64,000 bases of DNA from Ktedonobacter racemifer DSM 44963 (GTDB lineage: Bacteria > Chloroflexota > Ktedonobacteria > Ktedonobacterales > Ktedonobacteraceae): contig NZ_ADVG01000004.1 in the NCBI RefSeq assembly GCF_000178855.1, positions 248,001-312,000 of the forward strand, given 5' to 3'. The notes beneath the pieces are model-generated. The model had not been told where the DNA came from. It did no database searches and saw only the letters and a program-made list of their open reading frames with translations. Below are positions 44,174-54,100 of this stretch, in pieces (position 1 is the stretch's first letter; each line of letters begins with the position of its first letter). The position numbers and the translations under genes are program-made.

Positions 44174-44743
44174 ATGGGACTCTCTACCGAGAGTGCGGCG
44201 CAACAACATAGCGGTCTGGTGGATCCAGAGCGCTTTCGGAGCGTCATGAGCCACTTTGCCAGTGGTGTCACGATTATTACCACGCGACACGAAGGGATAG
44301 ACTATGGCCTCACGGCGAATGCCGTCTCTTCGCTATCACGCAATCCGCCTATGCTGCTCATCTGTGTCAATAAGGCGTCCAATACCCACAAGGCTATTGC
44401 CCAATCTCAAGTCTTCGCAGTAAACATCTTACAGGAGCATCAAAGCAAGGAAGCTCAGGAGTTCGCCCAGTCTCAGCCAAACAAGTTTAGCGGCATGAGG
44501 TTCTGGTATGGAGAACTTGGCGCGCCTCTCCTAAGTGATGCATTGGCTACCATAGAATGCCGTGTGACCGAAGAGATTACGGGTGGGACGCACTCGGTGT
44601 TTCTTGCCGAAGTCCAGAGTGCTCAGGCTATAGAAGGTATGCCGCTAACCTACTATCGGGGAAAGATGGGGCGCCTTACCGATCTTCGCCGCCAGAATGC
44701 AATGTCTCTCTGGAGAGAGATGCAGTGGGAAGATGCCTCTTAA
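44174..44743 (+). CDS. Flavin reductase component of a two-component monooxygenase
   Basis: About 189 residues: FRSVMSHFASGVTIITTRHEG, GLTANAVSSLSRNPPMLLICVNKASNT, AVNILQEHQ, GAPLLSDALATIECRVTEEITGG, PLTYYRGKMGRL. This is the HpaC/HsaB flavin reductase domain. ATG follows AGGAGGAAGACAA. It reduces FMN or FAD with NAD(P)H and hands it to the oxygenase upstream. Confidence 0.9.
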   Translation: MGLSTESAAQQHSGLVDPERFRSVMSHFASGVTIITTRHEGIDYGLTANAVSSLSRNPPMLLICVNKASNTHKAIAQSQVFAVNILQEHQSKEAQEFAQSQPNKFSGMRFWYGELGAPLLSDALATIECRVTEEITGGTHSVFLAEVQSAQAIEGMPLTYYRGKMGRLTDLRRQNAMSLWREMQWEDAS

Positions 44744-45014
44744 CGGAAGTGTCAACTGAATGAATAAGGGTGGGCATATGGTGGCGGGCGTGGGCGCGTT
44801 GGGTATGCTCCGGTGCGGGGTGAGTCAGCGCTCGCTGAAGCGTCGCGCCTACATATGGGGTGGAGCGCTTGAGCATGAGGATGGGAAGTGTGAGAGATCG
44901 CTGCATTGGGGTGGGCCTTGGTGTCTGATGAAGTGGGGGTAGAACTGTGGAAAATGGCCGAGCCATCGGTACTCTCGCCAGCCGCCTATTCCACAACTCT
45001 ACCCCGAGTACCAA
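44744..45014. other. G/T-rich stretch without a gene
   Basis: About 270 bases rich in GGGTGGG-type sequence; no credible coding frame. It lies between the flavin reductase and recombinase relics. Confidence 0.4.
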
Positions 45015-45232
45015 GCAATTCGCAATATTTTCGGAAGTACCTGGATGTCAGTCGAACGCATACAGCCCGCTACACATTCAATAAACTTGCGAAGCAAGCG
45101 GGGGCGATGCTTGAAGAGCGCCAGGGTATGCTGATGCATAGCAGTCCCGTCACGACTCAGATTTATGACAAACAACTGGAGCGCGGGACGAACAAGTACG
45201 CCGAGCAGATCAGCGATCTGCTTGGGCTGTAG
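45015..45232 (+). pseudogene. Tyrosine recombinase/integrase, C-terminal remnant
   Basis: Ends with HTARYTFNKLAKQAGAMLEE, GMLMHSSPVTTQIYDKQLERG and a short tail; the HSS...TTQIYDKQ segment is the C-terminal catalytic His and Tyr region of phage-type integrases. The N-terminal part and first Arg box are missing. Confidence 0.7.
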
Positions 45233-45240
45233 AAAGGTAT

Positions 45241-45660
45241 GATGGAGAACGAAAGAGTAAGCAGGGCAGAAACCAGCATTTTGATTTTCTATTTCAGATT
45301 GAGCGGCAGCAAGTACAGAGGTATGATCTTTCTTTAGCAGAGCATGAGCTCTCTGGGCTAATAGAGAAGGGGGTTGAAGAACTTGTAATGCATGAAGAAG
45401 AGGTGCTTCGCGATCCGCACTCAAGTAAGGTGTATTGGGCCTTGCCCGCACTTATCCGTTTGCGCGAGTTTCTTCTTGAGTTACAGCAGTTCCAAAAAAA
45501 AGCGTTTACATGGATTTGTTCAAATTGCGGGAGGACTTGAATAAGCTGCTGAAAGCGCCAATTTACCGTGATCAGTTGAGCTATCACTACTTTCAGAAGT
45601 ACAGCGTGAAGTCCAGTATGCCGAATACTCAGGCGTACAGCGTGCCTGGTAAATTTTAAC
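45241..45660 (+). pseudogene. Unrecognised broken coding sequence
   Basis: The plus strand reads QIERQQVQRYDLSLAEHELS, GLIEKGVEELVMHEEEVLRD, LPALIRLREFLLELQQFQ and ends CSNCGRT; in another frame it continues EDLNKLLKAPIYRDQLSYHY and QKYSVKSSMPNTQAYSVPG. A frameshift near 45525 seems to split one protein. Family not recognised. Confidence 0.4.
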
Positions 45661-45689
45661 ATTATCATGACGAAAATCCAACAATTATC

Positions 45690-46000
45690 CTGGTGAGTAA
45701 GCGGTTCAAGCTTTCGACCGATGGGAAGATTGCTCTGGCACTTCACCTTGTTGAAGATACAAATCACTCCATTGATGATATTTGTTCCACATTAGGGATC
45801 TCTCGCTCGACGTTGTATCGGTATATCAGAGAGACAAAAAAGACATCGAAACCCTCCGACCCTCCTGCTTAATTGAACAGAAATCTCCCGCAGAATTTTG
45901 GGATTTACACAAGGATGCGCAAATTGCCCGGCTCAAGGAACGTATCCAGAAGCTGGAGCTGCTGTATAGAAAGCTTGCCACTCGGTGGACATCTCAAAAA
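45690..46000 (+). pseudogene. Serine resolvase helix-turn-helix and coiled-coil scraps
   Basis: LVSKRFKLSTDGKIALALHL and DDICSTLGISRSTLYRYI are the C-terminal DNA-binding end of Hin/resolvase-type recombinases. A second frame then reads SPAEFWDLHKDAQIARLKER, IQKLELLYRKLATRW, a coiled coil. Only fragments remain. Confidence 0.5.
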
Positions 46001-46199
46001 TGGAGCGAAGCCATCTTACTGAGGATGGCTTCGCTTACGTTCCTAACTGATTTTTCAGTTCAAATCAAGCTCCTATATCATTCTTTGCACCCTATAAGGT
46101 GGCTTCTTTGCTTAGGTTCTTCTGAAAACCCAGCCAAAAAGGCACAACACTCCCCCTCATCCCCTCCGCCAGCTTTTCTTGTTCAGCTATCTGCAGTTC

Positions 46200-46556
46200 T
46201 TAATCCGCCGGGCGTGGTTGTAAGATGACCTGATAGCCCATGTGCTCTAGCCGTTGGATCAGACGACGCTCATGTTGTTGTTTGTCTCTCTGCCGGAAGA
46301 ATTCCACTCCCTTTTCCTGGTAATGCTCTCCGGTGAGCATCATGTGATAGTAAATGACGAGAATACTATGCTCGACTGCTACTGCTGCCCGCTTCTTGCC
46401 GCGCCGTTTGCTGATCCGTCGATATTGTTCGCCCAAGTACGTCTGGGTGCGGCCTGCTGCATGCGCCGCCTGAATCAACGCGGCTCGCAGCCAGCGATTG
46501 CCTTTGCGTGTCCGACCACTGAGCCGCTTGCCTGCACTTTCGTGTTGACTTGGACA
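46200..46556 (-). pseudogene. IS110-family transposase, C-terminal part
   Basis: Continues after the group II intron with CPSQHESAGKRLSGRTRKGN, RWLRAALIQAAHAAGRT, SKRRGKKRAAVAVEHSILVIYYHMMLTGEHYQEKGVEFF. The middle and N-terminal parts are at 49662-50337 and 53631-53867. Confidence 0.85.
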
Positions 46557-49500
46557 GTCGGGTAGCCAGCCGACGAGGTAGTTTGGTAACTCCTTTTTCG
46601 CCTGGCCCCCGCCGAACGGAGCGTGCGATTTTCACCGCACTCCGCTCTCCAGTGATGTCTTTCGCGTTTGTGGTTTTCCGTCCCCTCGATGGATGTTCTC
46701 ATGGCAGTTGGCGCAAACGATGAGGGTTTTTCGCCTTCTTTGGGCCATTTTCTTCCCCCACCGAGGCTTCTCTTTCCTTCCTTTTTCTCTGAGGTCGGCC
46801 AGCTTGCGAATGTGATGGACTTCTATGTTCGTGTGCGAACCACAGAGTTCACATTTCTCCGCAAGAAGTCGTTTGATGAGTTCATTGCGGTCGCGGCCTC
46901 GCTGTTGAGAGTAGATTGGATCGAGATCGGTCAGGATTGCCTTTTCTTGCCGTCTCAGCGGTATGCCTCCGAACTGTGCTACCAAGGGCTTCTTTCCGTT
47001 TGCTCGTTCAACAACTATCTCTAAACAGGACAGTCTTTCGTAAGGAGTCTCTGTTGTCGCTCGGAATTTTTCGGCCATGGCTTTCAGGCTTGTCCGATGT
47101 TTCCGGGCGAGTGTCCTGAGGAGTGAGGCTTGCATGACCCAATGAAGTTGGTGAAACCAGCTTACATTGATTGCCAGCACATAGTATTGAATCAGACTCC
47201 GGTATTCGGCCTGATAACGATTGATGATGGTGTAATCATCATCTTGGATCAGTTCATTACGATGCGCAGGAACTCCCTTGCGCATGTATCTGGTGCATCG
47301 CTTTTGGATGACCTCGGCAGGAACTCGTAATCCCATCTTGCCATTGACGGTCCGATATCCCGATTGGGAGTTGTGCTTCTCGTTGGCACGTTGGGCGACG
47401 ATTTCATAGCCGAGGAAGTGAGCCATATCTGAGCTTGCGTTGGTAATCAACGTTTTCTCCAGAGACAGGGAGAGCTTCAGATTCTCTCTCAACCAGTTGG
47501 CTATCTTTCCTTTGATTTCCTCAGCCTCTGCTTTTGGTCCGATGAAGCCAAACAACGTGTCATCTGCATATCGGACATATTTGAGGCGCCGGTAGTCAGG
47601 ATCGTGTGGGTCTCTGGAAGGCAGGTGTTGAACTTGTGTCCAGAGCCGTTGCGCTTCTTTTCGTTTTCCCGCGCGTTTCCTGCGATTGGCCTGTGCTCTC
47701 AATGCTTCGTAGTGCAGATTGGGTCGTCTTTTGGCTCCCCGTGTATATTCTGGAATGAGCACTTGCTCGACAAAGGCATCAAACTTGTCCAGGTAGATAT
47801 TGCTGAGTATTGGTGAGACCACCCCGCCCTGCGGGCTTCCGGAAAGGGTTCGGTGGTATTTCCAATCCTCCAAATATCCTGCCCGGAGGAGGTTTGATAG
47901 CAATCTCAAGAAACGGTTGTCTTTGAGCTTTTCTCCCAAAATGGTCAGTAACACAGTATGATCGATCGTGTCAAAGTATTGGGATATATCGCCCTCGATG
48001 AACCATTTCGTTCCACTCCAGTTGTCTGTGATGCTAGTTAAGGCAGTGTGACAGCCTCGACCAGGACGGAACCCATGAGAGAAGGAGCTGAATTGCGGCT
48101 CGTAATACGCCTCAAGGATGAGGCGGATCACCTCCTGTAAGAGCTTGTCACTCCAGGTGGGCAAGCCCAGGGCACGCAGTCTCCCATTCTTTTTGGCGAC
48201 GTAGGTGCGCCGAACTGGTGTCCAGCGATACCGTTCATGTCGAAGGTCGTCGATGAGTTGCTCGATTTTGGCCAGCGACATCCTGTCTACCGTTTCAGGG
48301 GTCGATCCTGGGGTTAGAGCACCTTTATTCGCATAGAGGCGTCCATAGGCCATCAAGTACAGCTCTGGATTGTAGAACTGTCGATAAATGTCTTCCAGTG
48401 GCAATCCTCGTTTACCACGTTCTCGAATGATACTGAGTACAGTTTCGGCTGAGCGCATCTCGCGCACCTCCCTGTTTTCACTATCACATCACCTGTTCCC
48501 CTTTGCCTTGCAGCAGGTTTTCCCTGCCTCTGACATGAAGTAGACCGCCAGCGAGGTACTGATGCTGTCCTGACCTGCCTGATGTTTCAGGTGGTTTCCT
48601 GGACTCAGCCCTTTTCCAACGGTCTCTTCCCGAACCCAGCGGGCCACTTTCATGGCACTGTAGCTCTCCAGAACCCTTTGCCTCGTTGCGCAAAGATCGT
48701 GTGGCCCATCCAGGCCAACCTCTGCCGCTGAGACGAGTTCCTGGGACCCTTCGCCCTGTCTGTGTCTTTCTCACAGGCCCCGGCGGGGCGTGACTTCCGC
48801 GACTACTTCGGTCCCTCTGTACCCATACACCTCGCGGTGGTTAGGGCAACCCCAAGTTGCCTCCAAGAATCTCAGTTCGTGCTCCAGGTGTCCTTTACGT
48901 CTTTTCCCGTTCCTTACGGGTAGGCTCCGACGGAAGCTTTGTCGGGAAGTAGTACCGTTCCCGGCAACGTCGAACACAGGCGCTAGTACCGTTTCCTGTG
49001 GGCTGCCCCGGTTCCGCCTTGACTGGGCTTCAGACAATCAGTCTTCACCATACACGACTTACCTGACGAGCCTCTGGCCCCTGGTACTGGGACTTCACTC
49101 GCCTTTGATACAACATGCTACGGTCCCCTCGACTCTTTCGAGCGAAAGTAAGTTGCTGGTTTATCCACACTGCTTCAGTGGACCCACCCCGACGGGTGAG
49201 AGAGATTCTTGTGCCACATGGGCGCACTACTACGGGAACTCCGTTATCATAGGTGTCTCCACCCGTAGACAATCCTGCATTCCGTCGCTTGAATACGTAC
49301 GAGCACAACGTAGGTGATCCACTCATTCCCTTCAAGAGACTCGCTGTCTCTCATCTCGCCCCACGAAAGGTGGAGTGTCGGAATCTGGGTTCACTCCATG
49401 AGGCGACATCGCTCTTAGGCGCTGTAGCGGTGGGTGTGGGCGTACACCAATTGGGAATTAGATTTTGAGCAGTCTAGCTCTCACCATATTGCACGGGTCT

Positions 49501-49661
49501 TGCGGGACGGTTCCTTAAGCGTCTTCAGGTGTTCTCCCGCTTTCAGTGGCATGCTACAGTCCCCGTTGTCTTTCAACGCTGGGTCAGCCATTGACCCAAG
49601 AACCTCCTTTCGAGTTCTTCCTGGCTGCGCCAGGGATATTCAAGCGCGTGATACAGCGCAC
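46557..49661 (-). mobile_element. Group II intron with reverse transcriptase, inside an IS110 gene
   Basis: 3105 nt. 5' end GTGCGCTGTATCACGCGC; 3' end GGCTGGCTACCCGAC. Domain V (GAGCGGAGTGCGGTGAAAAT...CGTTC) lies just after the RT gene at about 46598-46632. Excision joins the WAGM and CPSQHESAGKR codons of the IS110 transposase exactly. Ends resemble those of the ORF-less introns at 15922 and 37206 (shared GTGCGC start and CCTCGTCGGC near the 3' end). Confidence 0.85.
46632..48458 (-). CDS. ltrA: Group II intron reverse transcriptase/maturase with HNH endonuclease
   Basis: About 608 residues. RT0-RT7 visible, including SFSHGFRPGRGCHTALT, FIEGDISQYFDTIDH, GSPQGGVVSPILSNIYLDKFD and the catalytic YADD in VRYADDTLFGF. 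Maturase domain X follows (IQYYVLAINVSWFHQLHWVM), then an HNH nuclease (CELCGSHTNIEVHHIRKL, TLIVCANCHENIHRGDG). No frameshift. The ATG start (MRSAETVL) is preceded by GGGAGGTGCGCGAG. It could splice and mobilise its own intron and possibly the ORF-less relatives. Confidence 0.92.
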   Translation of the reverse strand: MRSAETVLSIIRERGKRGLPLEDIYRQFYNPELYLMAYGRLYANKGALTPGSTPETVDRMSLAKIEQLIDDLRHERYRWTPVRRTYVAKKNGRLRALGLPTWSDKLLQEVIRLILEAYYEPQFSSFSHGFRPGRGCHTALTSITDNWSGTKWFIEGDISQYFDTIDHTVLLTILGEKLKDNRFLRLLSNLLRAGYLEDWKYHRTLSGSPQGGVVSPILSNIYLDKFDAFVEQVLIPEYTRGAKRRPNLHYEALRAQANRRKRAGKRKEAQRLWTQVQHLPSRDPHDPDYRRLKYVRYADDTLFGFIGPKAEAEEIKGKIANWLRENLKLSLSLEKTLITNASSDMAHFLGYEIVAQRANEKHNSQSGYRTVNGKMGLRVPAEVIQKRCTRYMRKGVPAHRNELIQDDDYTIINRYQAEYRSLIQYYVLAINVSWFHQLHWVMQASLLRTLARKHRTSLKAMAEKFRATTETPYERLSCLEIVVERANGKKPLVAQFGGIPLRRQEKAILTDLDPIYSQQRGRDRNELIKRLLAEKCELCGSHTNIEVHHIRKLADLREKGRKEKPRWGKKMAQRRRKTLIVCANCHENIHRGDGKPQTRKTSLESGVR

Positions 49662-50337
49662 CATCCCTGCCCATGAAGCCAGATGAGCATCGTCGGGAAA
49701 GCGACTCATATCTGTTCCCACCTCAGCAAACAGGACCTGCAAAACCAGCCGACTGACTCCGGCGATCCCCTCAAGACGCTCAAGTGTCTTCTCAAAAGGC
49801 TGCAACCGCTCTTCAATCTTGTGCTCCAAATGGGTGATTGAGCGATCCAACCCTTCAATCAAGGTCAGCAGCTCTTGGAGTAAGAACTGATGATGTTCTC
49901 CGATCTCACTCTCCAGCGCATCCGCCAATTGATCGTGGGAACATCGTACGCTGGGATGAGCAAGGCGAGCTAACCGATGACCATCAGTCTCTCCTGCCGC
50001 CAAGGCATGCAAGATCGCTTTGCCGGAAACCCCCACGATATCGCTCAAGATGCCGCTCAACTTGATATTGGCCTCTTGGAGGGTCTTGTGGAGTCGATTG
50101 ACTAACCGAGCCCGTTCCTGGACAAGCGTCGTGCGCAATCGCGTCAAGCCGCGCAGGTCTTGCTGCTCACGATGCGGCACAAAACTGTTCTTGAGCAGGC
50201 CGTGTTGCAACAAGTCAGCAATCCATTCCGCATCCTGTTTATCAGTTTTGCGTCCTGGAACCGCCTTCATATGCTGGGCATTCGCCACCGTCAACTCGAA
50301 GAAGCCAAAGAGCCGATCATACACCGGACGCCAGTAC
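49662..50337 (-). pseudogene. IS110-family transposase, middle part
   Basis: Reads YWRPVYDRLFGFFELTVANA, KTDKQDAEWIADLLQHGLL (second part of the DEDD domain), QQDLRGLTRLRTTLVQERARLVNRLHKTLQ and HLASWAGM, where the intron begins. The N-terminal part is at 53631-53867. Confidence 0.85.
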
Positions 50338-50681
50338 ACGCCTCCCCCAATGTTGCCAATTGGGGGAGGCCCCGTCAGCAGAGGAAGCAGGAGATATCGG
50401 GCTCACACGGAAAACAACGCGGATCTGCTGCTCATCAACCTCAATCCGTTTGACCAGAGCACGAATAATCTCCCGGCGCATCTGAAAATCAGCGTCTTGT
50501 AGCCCGTCTTTGACTTTGGCGGCAAAGGTTTCCAGACGTCCCAAAATCAAACGCACCTCCTCTTCCACCTCGGCTTCTTCTTTGAGACGTTGCAGCTGCT
50601 CATCAAAGTGCTGGAGCCGTTCACGCATGCGCATCACTCTCGGCTCAAATTCCTGTTTGTCAATCAACCCATCAGCATAGC

Positions 50682-51980
50682 CAGGGCTTGTGAATTATTG
50701 CTGAGAGCAGGAGACTCCAAGATCTGCTACGATAGACATTCCAAACCGATCTATCGAGAAGAAGGAGCCTCCGATGTCTTATTCTACTGCATTGTCACTG
50801 ACCTTGCCTTCACTGACGAGTGATGCTCGCCACCAGTTATTGGAAAAGCAACCATTGCTGAGTTTGTACGAAGTGTTTGCCACCATCCCAGATCCCCGTT
50901 CCAAGCATGGATTGCGCTATGAATTGGCGTACGTGCTGACCTGCCTGGTAGCGGGCTTCCTCTGCAATTGTGACTCGACCCTGGCAGTTGCAGAGTGGTG
51001 TCGTGATCAACGTCTTCTGCTCATCCGACTCTTCGGACCACGTCGCTTCCTGTGCCCCAGTGATTCACTCTACCGCAAACTCCTCCCGCGCCTGGATGCC
51101 GAACAGATCGAGTGCGCCCTGGCGGACTGGATACGTCGGACTCTGCAAGCCACCCTCGATGATCCCATTGCCTTAGATGGCAAGACGGTTCGTGGGGGAA
51201 GATCGGACAAACATTCTGCTCCCCATCTGCTCTCCTTTCGCACACATCACAGCCAGGAAACACTGCTGCAAGTTGCCGTTTCCGAGAAGACGAATGAAAT
51301 CCCAGTCGCACAGGCCCTCTTGCCCTGCTTGCCTGTCGATGGACGCGTCTTCACCGCAGACGCTTTGCACACGCAGAAGGATTTCATGAGGTGCGTGGAT
51401 GCCTTGGGTGGCAAAACCGTTCTCACCGTCAAAAACAATCAGCCGACCCTCTACGCAGATCTCACCGCCTATTTCGCCGATCCACATGCTTCTTTTGCGC
51501 AAGACTCCACGCTTGATCAGCATCGAGGACGGATTGAAAAGCGTTCTATCCGTGTGAGCACCGAAATGAATTCCTACCTGGCTGACTGGCCACTCATCGA
51601 GCAAGTGGCCGAACTGACACGAACCGTCACGGTTCGCAAAACGGGAAAAACCAGCCACGAAGTGGTCTATCTCATCACGCCTTTGACTGCTCTTGAGGCC
51701 AGCCCCCAGCGCTTACTTGCATTAGTACGGGGACACTGGAGTATCGAGAACTCCTCCCATTATGTCCGCGATATGACCTTTGGTGAGGATCGTTCTCGCT
51801 TGCGCTCTGGGCAGGCACCTCAGATCCTGGCAACGTTCCGCAATTTGGCGATCACCCTTATTCATCGTCAAGGGTCTTCTCAGATTGCTGCGACCAGACG
51901 CCACTTTGCTTCTCATCCTCATCTTGCTTTTCGCTTCTTGCTTCCCAGGAGCGTCGCTCAGCAATAATTCACAAGCCCTG
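50682..51980. mobile_element. ISAs1-family element
   Basis: 1299 bp with inverted repeats CAGGGCTTGTGAATTATTGC / inverse, flanked by a perfect 10-bp target duplication TCAGCATAGC (50672-50681 and 51981-51990). Confidence 0.92.
50774..51967 (+). CDS. ISAs1-family transposase, intact
   Basis: 397 residues: LSLYEVFATIPDPRSKHGLRYEL (H-repeat-associated N-terminus), PIALDGKTVRGGRS (first Asp), VFTADALHTQKDF (second Asp), and GHWSIENSSHYVRDMTFGEDRSR (Glu). Complete, so it is probably active. Preceded by AGAAGGAGCCTCCG. Confidence 0.92.
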   Translation: MSYSTALSLTLPSLTSDARHQLLEKQPLLSLYEVFATIPDPRSKHGLRYELAYVLTCLVAGFLCNCDSTLAVAEWCRDQRLLLIRLFGPRRFLCPSDSLYRKLLPRLDAEQIECALADWIRRTLQATLDDPIALDGKTVRGGRSDKHSAPHLLSFRTHHSQETLLQVAVSEKTNEIPVAQALLPCLPVDGRVFTADALHTQKDFMRCVDALGGKTVLTVKNNQPTLYADLTAYFADPHASFAQDSTLDQHRGRIEKRSIRVSTEMNSYLADWPLIEQVAELTRTVTVRKTGKTSHEVVYLITPLTALEASPQRLLALVRGHWSIENSSHYVRDMTFGEDRSRLRSGQAPQILATFRNLAITLIHRQGSSQIAATRRHFASHPHLAFRFLLPRSVAQQ

Positions 51981-53255
51981 TCAGCATAGCTATCAATGAG
52001 GCGTGCCATTCCTCGGCGGAGCTTGCCCATCTGAGCTTCCAGACTTTCCTGCTCACTAGGCGTCTGTTGCGGTTGCAGCCGTTGCCGATATTCCTGCTCT
52101 AGCCGGTCTGGGTCCTCCAGCAGTTGGCAGACCTCTTGCCAGACCGCAGCATCGGCTTGGTCCATGCGTACCTCCTTGTTCCAACACACGCGCTCGAAGC
52201 CCTGTCGCGGGACGTTCATTGCTCCCCCACAGCGATAATACGCGTTACGCTCATCGTTGGTTCGTCCACAATACGCATACCCACACTTCGCACAGATGAG
52301 CAAGCCCTGCAACAAGTAGCGAGAGCCTTTCGCAGGAATGCGTGCTCGCTGCCGATTCTCTTCCAATTGTTCTTGCACGGCATCAAACAAGGCAGAAGCG
52401 ACCAGCGCAGGCACAGGGATAGGAATCCACTCGTCCTTGGGTGCATCGTTTCCTGCGTATCCACGCCGGGATTGCTCCGGCCTGCCTCGTGGAGCCCGCA
52501 AACGCGGCCCAACAGGGCGCCAGCGGGTTTTGCCAAAGGCCGCTTCCCCTTTGTAGGCGGGATTTTTCAACATATCCCAAATGGTCTTGTGATCCCAGTG
52601 TTCTTTGCCGGTCTGCGTACGGATACCAGCTTGGTGAAGACGACGACACACTTCATTGATTGTGCAACGTTCCTGCCCCACCCACGTATACACCTGTTGC
52701 ACGATACGAGCTTCCTCAAACACAATTTCAAAGCGAGCTTCTCCGCCTCCTTCCTGTTTATGCACATATCGGTACCCATAGGGCGCATGACAGAGGATAC
52801 TAACCCGTCCCTCTTGAGCAGCATGGCGCTTGCCCCGTCGGCTGCGTTCGAGAAATTTTGCCCGCTCATACTCGGCAATCACGCCTTGTACTTGCAACAA
52901 CAACTGATCTTCCGGCGTCTGCCCAAGCGGTCGATTCAGGAAGATGACTTCGACACCCCGTTGGCTGAGCTCTTCGACCAGTAAGACCTGGTAGGCATAG
53001 TTGCGAGCGAAACGGTCAGGGCAATGGATATACAATCGGTCCATTCCTCCCGCCGCTGCCACATCGCGTAAACGCTCCAGCGCTGGTCGGAGCAGCGTCG
53101 AGCCACTGTAGCCAGCATCGACAAACTCGAGAATCGTGGAGAGATCAAAGCCATCGGCAATGATCCTCGCATGGATGTCCGCCAGTTGGCTCTCAATGGT
53201 TTTAGCTTCTGCTTGTTGCTCGGAAGACACACGGGCGTAAAGGGCGACTTGCATC

Positions 53256-53468
53256 TCATTCATGGCTCACTCCTTTCTCGGTAATGGGGAGACTTCGGCT
53301 CCCGTTCCATGGAATGGGAACTGGTTGCTGCACGATGGTGAGGCATCTTCGAGACAAAGGAACCAGAGACGCATAGGCAGCCTGGAGGAACTCGTGTTGA
53401 AGTCGATGGGGCTCAAACATCGCCGTTACCTCCAGCGCTTTGTTGGGGCAATACAACACCTTGGACAT
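53256..53468 (-). CDS. Small protein upstream of and overlapping the serine recombinase
   Basis: 70 residues: MSKVLYCPNKALEVTAMFEP, HRLQHEFLQAAYASLVPLSRR. Its stop codon overlaps the recombinase start (ATGAATGAG). Serine-recombinase elements often carry such a small accessory ORF just upstream; the role is unknown. Confidence 0.5.
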   Translation of the reverse strand: MSKVLYCPNKALEVTAMFEPHRLQHEFLQAAYASLVPLSRRCLTIVQQPVPIPWNGSRSLPITEKGVSHE

Positions 53469-53630
53469 GGGACGCTCCCCGACCCTGTGGATAGGAGCCT
53501 TCGTGAGACGATGCTGGGCTGTGAGGTGGAGCTTGAGGCTGGTCTCCAGTGTGAGCGCGAAGGTGGACTCGCAGGATCTCTCTTGTATACTCCCAGTCTA
53601 GCACTCCCTTGGTAACATTGGGGGAGGCGT

Positions 53631-53867
53631 GTAGACACCCGTTGACTCCATGGCCACGTGGGTACAGCCTCTTTCCAGGAGCCAATTTCGCAGGGCGATC
53701 AGATCCCTTGTCACTGCCCGAAAGCGTTGCAATTCTTTCTTCCGTTGTCCCCGCTCTACCCGGCTGAAACAAGCCACAACGAAGTCATCATGGACGTCAA
53801 TCCCACAGCAGCGTGGATAAAGCACTTCCATGGCGTTTCCTCCTTTGCTTTCTTTCTCACATTTCAA
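53631..53867 (-). pseudogene. IS110-family transposase, N-terminal part
   Basis: MEVLYPRCCGIDVHDDFVVACFSRVERG (first Asp of the RuvC-like DEDD domain in GIDVHDD), RDLIALRNWLLERGCTHVAMESTGVY, where the serine-recombinase element begins; the next codons (WRPVYDR) are at 50337 and below. Confidence 0.85.
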
Positions 53868-54100
53868 CGCTTCTCGAAGGTTCCTTGCGAGGTGCCATTT
53901 CTGCGTATTTTCTTCTGCGTGCTTCGGATAGCGAGCGACAAAGGGTGGTTCACCCAGGCACCTTGGGACATCTTAACAACAACAAGCTCGATGGCCTTAA
54001 CCTAAGCCCGTCCTTTCGCCAGGACCTTCACCCCCTCACTCTACCCCGTTTTCATTCTGGGTGGTGCGCCTTTGGCGCATGACTTCTTACCCACAACAAG
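53868..54100. other. IS110 5' flank and intergenic spacer
   Basis: About 230 bases holding the presumed IS110 left end, for which I can see no inverted repeat (normal for this family), and the upstream region of the HxlR gene. Confidence 0.4.

Larger units (their letters stand above)
50317..53263 (-). pseudogene. Large serine recombinase, interrupted by ISAs1
   Basis: N-terminal part (53263 to 51991): catalytic Ser in LYARVSSEQQ, YIHCPDRFARNYAYQVLLVEEL, recombinase domain (GYRYVHKQEGG), zinc ribbon CAKCGYAYCGR...YYRCGG. After the ISAs1 element (50682-51980) it continues GLIDKQEFEPRVMRMRERLQ, LKEEAEVEEEVRLILGRLE, RREIIRALVKRIEV. Removing ISAs1 and one 10-bp target copy restores the frame, so the break is recent. 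ATG preceded by AAAGGAGTGAGCC. It inserts or excises its own element at specific sites. Confidence 0.88.
50338..53630. mobile_element. Serine-recombinase mobile element with terminal inverted repeats
   Basis: Bounded by ACGCCTCCCCCAATGTTGCC (50338-50357) and GGTAACATTGGGGGAGGCGT (53611-53630), 19/20 matching. The flanks GTAC and GTAG come from the IS110 GTC TAC codons. Without ISAs1 it is about 1.98 kb and carries only the recombinase and a small upstream ORF. Confidence 0.75.

Noticed and set aside
48484..49335. Frames in the 5' part of the RT-bearing intron
   Set aside because: This region is the structured intron RNA (domains I-III); no conserved protein motifs.
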